This document shows, piece by piece, positions 56,406 through 64,000 of a DNA stretch of 64,000 nucleotides. Made by a program: the position numbers and the translations under genes. Every line of letters starts with the position of its first letter. Position 1 is the stretch's first letter. A model generated the notes under the pieces. That model was not told the DNA's origin and did not search any database. It saw nothing but the letters and a program-made list of their open reading frames with translations. The stretch is from Phorcus lineatus (lineage: Eukaryota > Mollusca > Gastropoda > Trochida > Trochidae), in the NCBI GenBank assembly GCA_921293015.1, contig OV121086.1, forward strand, positions 43,665,402 through 43,729,401, given 5' to 3'.

Positions 56406-57260
56406 AGCATCTGGAAGTTAATGTTACATTTTTTCCAAACGTACACCTGACTCCTTGTTTTCTATTATTCATCAACTATAAATCAGTTTAAATTGATACA
56501 GTGTTCATCAATATAAATGCACATGTTTAGTTCTGAAAATCAATGATATCAAAAGGTAACACTGAACCAATAAGACATTCAAAGAAATTCAAGCCTACAT
56601 CATCAAGTATCTGCTCTTTAATGAGAACTTTAGCAATACATTTGGAGCTCTAAGCACGTCAGATTAAAAGGCAATCTGGCTTCAAGGATGTAAGTCTTAA
56701 TTTATTATGGACGCCATAATCATGTCATTTGGTTTGTGACTGGATAACAATAACCATCTGAATCAATAAAACGGATAATGACACTTTCAAGCACTCCATA
56801 CAAGCATTTCTTATCATGTTCTATCTGATTCTTGGACAGCAGATATATCCATGAATTTAAATTTTCAAATCACCATTACCGTGTCTGAGTATTCTGAATG
56901 TCATTTCTAGTAAACTGAAAATTGAAAAAAGTGAGTCATATGAGAAATATAAGGCAAGATAAGTTTTCGAGTTAGTGTTTACATTCATATGAGTGAATAA
57001 CTTGACAGGTCTAAAATCCTGACAATTTGTCAGGTGCAACATGATGAAAATTAAGAGTATTTGAATCCTTCATTCAATATGGAATAATCTCGGGTAAAGA
57101 AGAATTCTGAGTTTGTTTTGAAAGTTCAACTCCATCATCGTCAGATTCTCTATTAAATTAAAGTTAATGGAATTTTCTTTTTTAAATTCGTTTCTGAAAA
57201 ATTTCCTTCAGCAGATATTCACATTTTAATCAACATAAAAATAATTGAGTGTCACATTTC
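56406..57260. other. non-coding stretch
   Basis: Nothing supported. Confidence 0.3.
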
Positions 57261-57330
57261 AAGATAATTTGTTCCACATTACGATCGATACACCATTTGG
57301 AAACCCATACCAATATCCATTTATCACCTT
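57261..57330. repeat. duplication C/D, left block of D
   Basis: Partner of 52740-52830, followed in both by AAAATGAAATAA-rich sequence about 100 bp on. Confidence 0.6.
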
Positions 57331-58590
57331 TATAAAACGAAAAGCGAAACCTTGGTTATCAACTATAGCTTTAACAAAATGAAATAAGTGTTACAAAATC
57401 ATTGTTTCAATTCTAAAATGTTGTCCTTTGGTTTCATCCAAAGGGTCTTGTTCTAAGTGCTGCAAGCTGTTATCGTATATTTTTCCTTCAAAGCCGTATG
57501 AATAATGGCTCTGATGCATAAATGTACCTCAGTCTAATCTTAATCATTGGTGGTGGTATACTATTTGATTATAAGGCCGCAATTCTTCCTTAGGTATCGG
57601 TTAGATTCAGATAAGATTAAGAATAAATGAAAATCAGTATATACGTCCACCCATGTGGTTTTAAATATTGCAGTAGCAGTAGTAGTCTGTCTTACTATTA
57701 TTTTATTAGTACATATGGATATATGAAATGTCATTAAAGATATATCAAACCTAGCTCCCCATCTGTAGCTACAATCTGAACCGTGACCTGTGCACCCATG
57801 TACAGGGGTTCCTATATCAACTGCTGACTAATATCTCTGACAGATCCAGGACGTCAATGCTGGGAGGATCATCACAATCTGTATCTAAGAAGAGTCACTC
57901 AGAGTAGACAGCCCTGTAAGGGACTTCAATATACTTGGTTGGGACACTCAAACTTAATCAGAAGTAAGCTTGATTATTTAAAAACGTTTTCTCTATTTAT
58001 CATCAAGTAATAGATATGAATTGCCTCGATCTGTAATTATCACCACATTTATATTACATTAATATCCACTACTTGAAACCCAAATGCATGTTTTAGGCAT
58101 AATTCCGCCGTTTTTGTTTAACCGAAGAGAGAAGTTTGTAAGTTTTAGACCTGACCTCTCTCATTTGTCATACTTGAAATGAGCAGGTTGCAATGTCTTC
58201 TACAGCCAGCTGTTTCTAGAAGTACACTTTAGACGTTTGTTGTACTGTTGTTATGTTTGCAAATCATGTCCCAAGTGTATCTGGATATCTCAGGAAAGTG
58301 TTATAATATGAATATATTTTAAGGGGTATTTTTTACATATTATTCATCTGATATTAATAGTTCTAGTATCTTAAATAATTTAAAGATTTCATGATAGATA
58401 TTTCATTCCACATTTTTATTCAAAATGAAAAACATTTTAAGACATAGGAAATTGGGAAATCCCAGTGATGATTATGTATCAAGTAGTCCTTGGCTTGAAC
58501 TCTTTACTTCACAGGGACCTTTCGTGATCTGTCAGCAACTAAGACACAGTATGAAATTATCAGTAATTGCATCATTCCGGAATTGTTTTG
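57331..58590. other. non-coding stretch
   Basis: 57750-57930 is GC-richer (CACCCATGTACAGGGG, CAGATCCAGGACGTCAATG) but gives no recognisable product. Confidence 0.25.
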
Positions 58591-58597
58591 TCAAAAT

Positions 58598-58895
58598 TCC
58601 TCTCAGACAGGTATAGAAGTAGCCAAAAGAGCACGGGTATTTGATTTGTTTATGTGAGAATGTTGCAGGACCATCTTTCATTTCTAGTTTCAATGAAGTT
58701 CCCACAAAGAAGGGATGTAAAACTCCTCGCATACAGGTATAGAAGCAGCCAAAGGTAACTGGAAAGTAAAAGGAAAGTAAATGTTCAATGTTTTAGGTAT
58801 GTGAATCTTAGATAGAAAAATGAAAATGGTTAAAGGACCATCTTTAACTTCTAGTTTCAATGAAGTTCCTAGAAAGGAGGGATGTAAATTCGTAA
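58598..58895. repeat. local imperfect tandem duplication
   Basis: CAGGTATAGAAGTAGCCAAA (58609) recurs as CAGGTATAGAAGCAGCCAAA (about 58732), and AGGACCATCTTTCATTTCTA (58668) as AGGACCATCTTTAACTTCTA (about 58834), both followed by GTTTCAATGAAGTTCC. Spacings differ (about 122 and 166), so deletion followed duplication. Confidence 0.8.
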
Positions 58896-60640
58896 TAACA
58901 AATCAAACGTTTATCGTGCATAAAAGGTAAATTCTTAAGATTTGTAGAAAATTAAAGTGTATGTTATACATCGTAATGTGAAAATAATTAAACCAATTGC
59001 TGCGTGTTGATAAAGTATTTCAAATTTGATTGTTTGTTTGACTTTTCTGTAAACAACCAACCTGTTTATTTCATATTGAAGGACTGTCTTTATTGATTTA
59101 TGTTTATGTCAACTAAAGTTATTTACGATTTGTATGTGTTAGGTTATGCTCTATTGATTTTGTTGGACTTATCTTAGAACAAGCAGTTACATTTAATAGC
59201 TCTGATTTATCGAAGGAACATGAGCTGTACTACGTTCTGCAGACAATTCAACAAATGTAGCCCAGACGTTGTCGTACCTCTACCTAATTAATCTTTTCAA
59301 CTATTTTTTTCTCACAAGTATTTCAATGTATAGCTAAGATTAAAAGATATATAAAATATGTTATTGTTCCCAAAATTATGGCAGAGGCAAAGTATGCATA
59401 TAATTAATCATTATCTGAATCATGGTTTCACAAATGTAAACTTTGAGAAAGGTCAACCTTCAATTGCCTCTTTAGTGAATCTTCAGTAGATATTTGAGTT
59501 AGCCATATTTTATCATCAAGGATTTGAAATATCAAAATAACTTGCTTTCTTAACTTACATAAACAACTGATTTAGTCATCACAAAGAAGGTGTGATTATA
59601 AATAATTTTAGAATGCGTAAAATGTTAGAGTAAAGGGACCCAAGAGTACCATGCGATCACATGCAGCTTATCTATGTGGCTTACAATTACCCAGATTCAT
59701 ATCTGTTTTTTATGCAATGAAAAGTTTATCCTTTTAGGATCATTTTCAGCTAATGCTAAAACTCTACATAGAACATACTTCTGCTTCCGGGAGACATGAT
59801 GGCGCATATCTTGAAGAATATGATGTTTGATTAAACTTGAAGTGCAGTTGTTTCGTTTCATTTAAAAAATCAGTAAAATATTATCTTATCTTTTGTCAAT
59901 ATAGGTCATGATTTCAATTTGCTTCCGAACACAGTCAACCAAATGATATTTAATTGATAATTTTGTATTGCAATCATTGAATGTTATATGCCGATGATAG
60001 ATCAAATTAAGATGAAAATGACCAGTAACAAAGTCATCAATCTTACTAAAGAGAGAGGGATTGTAGATGTGAATGGACAATGCTGTTATTATTGTACCTG
60101 AGCATGCAAGTTATTTGATATGGGGATTATCTGAGCTACATTGGTAATATCTCTAAAAATCAAGACACTCAAGGCAATCTCAAGACTACTCTGTATGGGC
60201 TGGATGAAGTTTGAGTTTTCTCTGATTGTTAAGATTTCATCATGATCATTGATACAAACACAATGAATCCGCACATTTCTTGTGTTCTTTATCTTGTTAT
60301 TTACATGTTTATCTTGTTGTATCATATTTCAATATTCTTGATGACCTTATGAAAACCTTTAATACTACCTATAACTTCGCTGCTGTGTAAAATGAAGAAG
60401 TTGATCAGGCATTAAATATTCTTCACTTCCTTTCAAAACAACATCTTCGCCATGAATCATCATTACTACATAATGGATTTATCATGATGGTAAAACAGTT
60501 CAAAGAAGAGAATATTTGGTAAATCTCTTCAACAAATTACCAACAACATGCAATGCAGGCATCATGGTCAATATTAATACCCCATGTGTCCACACAAATT
60601 GTTGATGTTAGCTACAGTAATTAAGTTAGATGTCTTTCAT
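58896..60640. other. non-coding stretch
   Basis: AT-rich; nothing supported. Confidence 0.3.
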
Positions 60641-60775
60641 GTATGCTCCACAGTGACAACAGTAAAGTTGGCGTATCTTTTAATGATCAAAGAGTCAGCT
60701 CTCTATGAGTTCAGCATTTCTCTGATGAGGCTGTGTGAAACGACAGCACAGTCATGGTGTGCTGTACTGTTTTAA
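60640..60775. repeat. duplication C/D, right block of D
   Basis: Partner of 56245-56405. An open plus-strand frame here (STVTTVKLAYLLMIKESALY) is broken in the partner, so neither strand shows coding conservation. Confidence 0.65.
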
Positions 60776-63700
60776 TGATCAAATCTGTAGGCAATGTGAA
60801 TAAGTATGAGGTATGCTGGAATAAGAGTTTTATATGTTAGTTATGGCATATTCGGTTCTGACAGTCTAGATAAAATCTCACTTTGAAATCTTACGGATTT
60901 TAAAACATCTATTAAACGTATTATCTACAAACGTTTAAACTATGGTTAAATCTTCGTTTTCTTAAAACAAAGATCAATTTTTCCATATATATGGTTAAAC
61001 TTCTCGAATAAAATAAATGTACAACGGTTTCGGATTTTTTTATTTCTTAAGATTGTACATGTGAATAAATTTTACAAAATACGTTCTCTAGGTGATAAAA
61101 TTTGTATCACGATACGAAAACTTTCAAGCACTTTGATACAGTTAATATGAAATACATTTTTAAATAATTTATGAATGTTTAGTAATTGTGTTCCCCTCAA
61201 GTATCGTAATAGCATCATGATTCTACAATAAGACATAAAACTAAAACCATTATTACTACTGTAACATTGCTTGCTAGTTAAAGCTAATGCTACTTTAAAA
61301 ACATATTTTTCTAGTTGTAAACAAGTTCGTGATTTTAGACTCATTAACAGCCCGATGAGTCTTAAAAAAGCACATGAGTTTTTATTCAGTTGATCGATTA
61401 TATTATTTCAATCCCAGTGTGCTCTTAGCCAAATGACAACTATCAACAATTTGAAGTGAAATAATTGGGAAAATCTACACTCATAATTGCCATACTTGTA
61501 TGGAAATGTATGACAGGTTCTGAGCTTTTTCCGCTCTTAATGGCTTGAATAATGGTCATGCATACATACAATGATAACATAAACCTCACTCATTCTGAGC
61601 TACTATCCAATAGTTCTTTAAAAATACCTCCACGTAACAAAGTATCTATTAGTCGTATTGATAGTTGTGTGACTCGGTGACCCTTAGAGCTACGTCAGCG
61701 GGATCATTAATGTTACTAGCAGGTTCAAACAATTTGAAAAGGTCAAAGAGTCCAGACGAAACTTGGGTCGTTCAAAATTAGACTATATTTCTAACTGTAT
61801 CTTTCTTACCGCCTTTCTCTTTCCCTTTCCCTCCCTTCGCTGATCTTTCTCATATTGTTTATGTGGCACTATTCACGGTTTGAAGAACTGTTCTACTGCT
61901 GACAGTACATGTACGTTCAAACATAGGCACACCCTCACTTTAATGACATCACCCGGCTTTTGTGCTCTTTGCAAACAATGTAAGGATGTAATCCGACTTT
62001 AATGTTCAGTCAGTGACATCGTTCTAAAATATCATCCGTCCCTCCTGTGTTGTCAGGGTCAGTACTGATTTATACATAATAAGAGATGCGCATATTTGTC
62101 TAATAATTCATAATAATAAAACAATCATAATAACCATTTATGAAAAAATACTTTTAAAAGTTAATAGAGTGATAGATTTGATCGCCATGCGTGCTGAAAC
62201 TGTCCTACAACTTAGTTTGTAAAGTAAAATTTAAATATATTAACATTATGTTTATTCGTATGGTATGGTTAATCAACATGTTTATAGCTAATGAATGTTC
62301 AGAGACATGTAATATGACGACGATGTATCTTTACAATATTTTATTTTCATGATATGGTTTTTATAGACAGAATCGTAAAATAAGTCGTGCCCCACACCAA
62401 TTATCATTTGGAAACCTTTGAATAAAGAAGTTCAAGTTTCTCTTTAAAAACACCATCTATCTGAATATTCATGTAAGATGACAAAAATGATAGACAAAGG
62501 AACCTGCTTTTTCTGAAATCAAAAACGTAGAACACCTGAAACACGTGATTTGATTAAAAAGTCTACGTTTTTTTTAAAAAAAGTAACGAAGAGGCAAACT
62601 ATATCTTTTGTTTCCTAAGAGACTCTGAACAAGATCAACAACAAAGCCTTACATTCCTTAATACATGTATAATTAGCATGTGACATATAATTCACAATAC
62701 TTTATTCCGCTAGTTTTTTTTATTTTATATATATCCGTGCTATCTATCCGATATTTCTTCACATATAAACGTGTTACATATCCAACAAATTGTTGTTCAT
62801 CTCGATATGCTATTATGGTTATTAAATCATCTTTTATATTGTTTCTGCCTAATCTATCAAAATCATCGAGGCCTTTTTCAATATTTGATGACATCCTTTA
62901 CCTCTTTGTTATCTTTGGCCTCAACTCTCGATGCGAAGTCTAATATCACATGAACAAGTTATATTCGGCATGGAGTATTCAAATGAGCTCTAGATAGTCA
63001 GGATTGTGTTCCTATTTTGTTAAAATAGAAAAATACCATCCTCAGTTTCCAAGATGAGCTATACCACTTAACCTGATTGGCGACTCATTGTAAGTCATTT
63101 TAAATTATATGCATAAAATCAATCACACAGAGTCATAAAATGTGACGCCGTCCAAAGCGACCGAATTTGAACTATCTCAACTATCACTACTAGATTCATT
63201 TAACAAAAGTCATAATGTTATTCCAAGATAACAAAGGCCATATAAACAGTATTCAATAGAACGAGTGCCTTTTTTTGCCTCAGGTACTGTCCAATTGAAC
63301 TCTAACTGCAATCCAATAAAGATATCTGTAGTTCTTTCACAAAGCTAAATCTCATTTCAAGACTTGCTGAAGTGTGAAGAAGATGCTCTTTGATCGCCAT
63401 TAGCCAAAGGCAATCTTGCACATCCAACCGACGAACCGTAATTAAAAGCAACAGAGGCAATCATCGAATCAAGTGGAAACAGTTTGTTTCAGGTCACGCA
63501 AGACACTTTGCAGCATTTTGAGACCAGAAATTAATAAAGGTTTACCTCACAGTCAAGAAAAATATATTTTTTTATCAATAAATTTAATGAAATAAAGAAT
63601 AAACCTGTATTATAAAATGTGAATAATGAGGCTCGGGGCAGATTAGCAAACGGATTAAATTTTGAAGTAGTCAGTACACTAATTGTAGTTTACAATAGAG

Positions 63701-64000
63701 CGCAATCATAAATGTGTGCCCAAAGCCTGAAACGAGATCATGGATAATAAAAAATACATTTTGATTGAAACATAGATAATAGATTTGATGTTGATAGATA
63801 TTGTTGCATTTTAAGTCCATAAACCGCCCAAAAACTATTTCTAGCTTTGGTTAATGAATTTTAAGGATTTTATTTAAAGATTCAAAAAGATGACACGTAA
63901 CACAGAGCTGAAATAGCTGTTCATTAGTGACGATGGTCAACAACAAAAGTTACATAACAAATATGTAAATAAAATCTGAAAAGTGATTAACCTTAGAAGA
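60776..64000. other. non-coding stretch to the window end
   Basis: No gene. Slightly GC-richer islands at 61640-62060 (GGGATCATTAATGTTAC, TAATGACATCACCCGG) and 63350-63530 (GATCGCCATTAGCCAAAGG, CGTAATTAAAAGC) could be regulatory. Confidence 0.25.

Noticed and set aside
56204-56446. Conserved minus-strand exon
   Set aside because: The duplicated partner at 60.6-60.8 kb has stops and shifts in the same frame, and no family is recognised.
62673-62953. Overlapping frames on both strands near the window end
   Set aside because: Composition-driven open frames in AT-rich DNA; no motif, homologue or start context.

Overview
The window looks like a piece of a marine invertebrate nuclear genome, most likely a gastropod mollusc. 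It is AT-rich, its genes carry spliceosomal introns, and it is full of repeats. Two short insertions, at about 20.2 kb (+) and 30.8-31.1 kb (-), begin with a GAGTGAGTGAGTT...CGCCGC head that I recall from very abundant abalone and other gastropod repeats. The assignment is an inference, not proven. I found no bacterial features, CRISPR arrays or rRNA genes. All identity estimates are by eye.

Layout. (1) 1.4-9.4 kb, minus strand: a complete, intron-bearing piggyBac-type transposase gene. Seven exons join in frame across six canonical GT-AG introns to give 561 residues, with all three catalytic aspartates and a C-terminal cysteine-rich domain. Its introns host at least three non-autonomous elements. 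Two share the same terminal inverted repeat; the third is a 213-bp MITE filled with degenerate telomere-like repeats. A piggyBac-like terminus next to a TTAA lies upstream at 10.9 kb. (2) 10-29 kb: no convincing gene. It holds a few GC-richer, possibly regulatory stretches (14.3-15.8, 17.0-17.5, 18.1-18.5 and 26.8-27.1 kb), a weak candidate first exon at 15.5 kb, a 34-bp minisatellite, a 103-bp satellite and a SINE-like insertion. (3) 29.3-51.0 kb: an old direct duplication, copy A (29.3-35.25 kb) and copy B (38.9-51.0 kb). After duplication, A received a 618-bp terminal-inverted-repeat element, a SINE and a GA microsatellite. B received a TA microsatellite and a whole L1-type LINE (43.8-50.0 kb) with two open frames, a poly-A tail and a 13-bp target duplication. 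A 1.4-kb MULE/FLYWCH deletion derivative (35.6-37.0 kb) lies between the copies. Each copy carries two versions of a conserved ~45-nt block ending in GTCTGGTGAC(G)TCA. (4) 51-64 kb: no intact gene. It contains a retroelement 3'-end-like piece, a possible rolling-stone-like membrane-protein exon on the minus strand at 52 kb, a recent 178-bp tandem duplication, and a second old duplication (blocks near 52.8 and 56.3 kb matched at 57.3 and 60.7 kb).

No pathway or operon links these genes; every clear protein is transposon-related. The most unusual items are the intact multi-exon piggyBac gene and the serially duplicated, non-coding-looking locus with its repeated CRE-bearing motif and paralogous empty sites.
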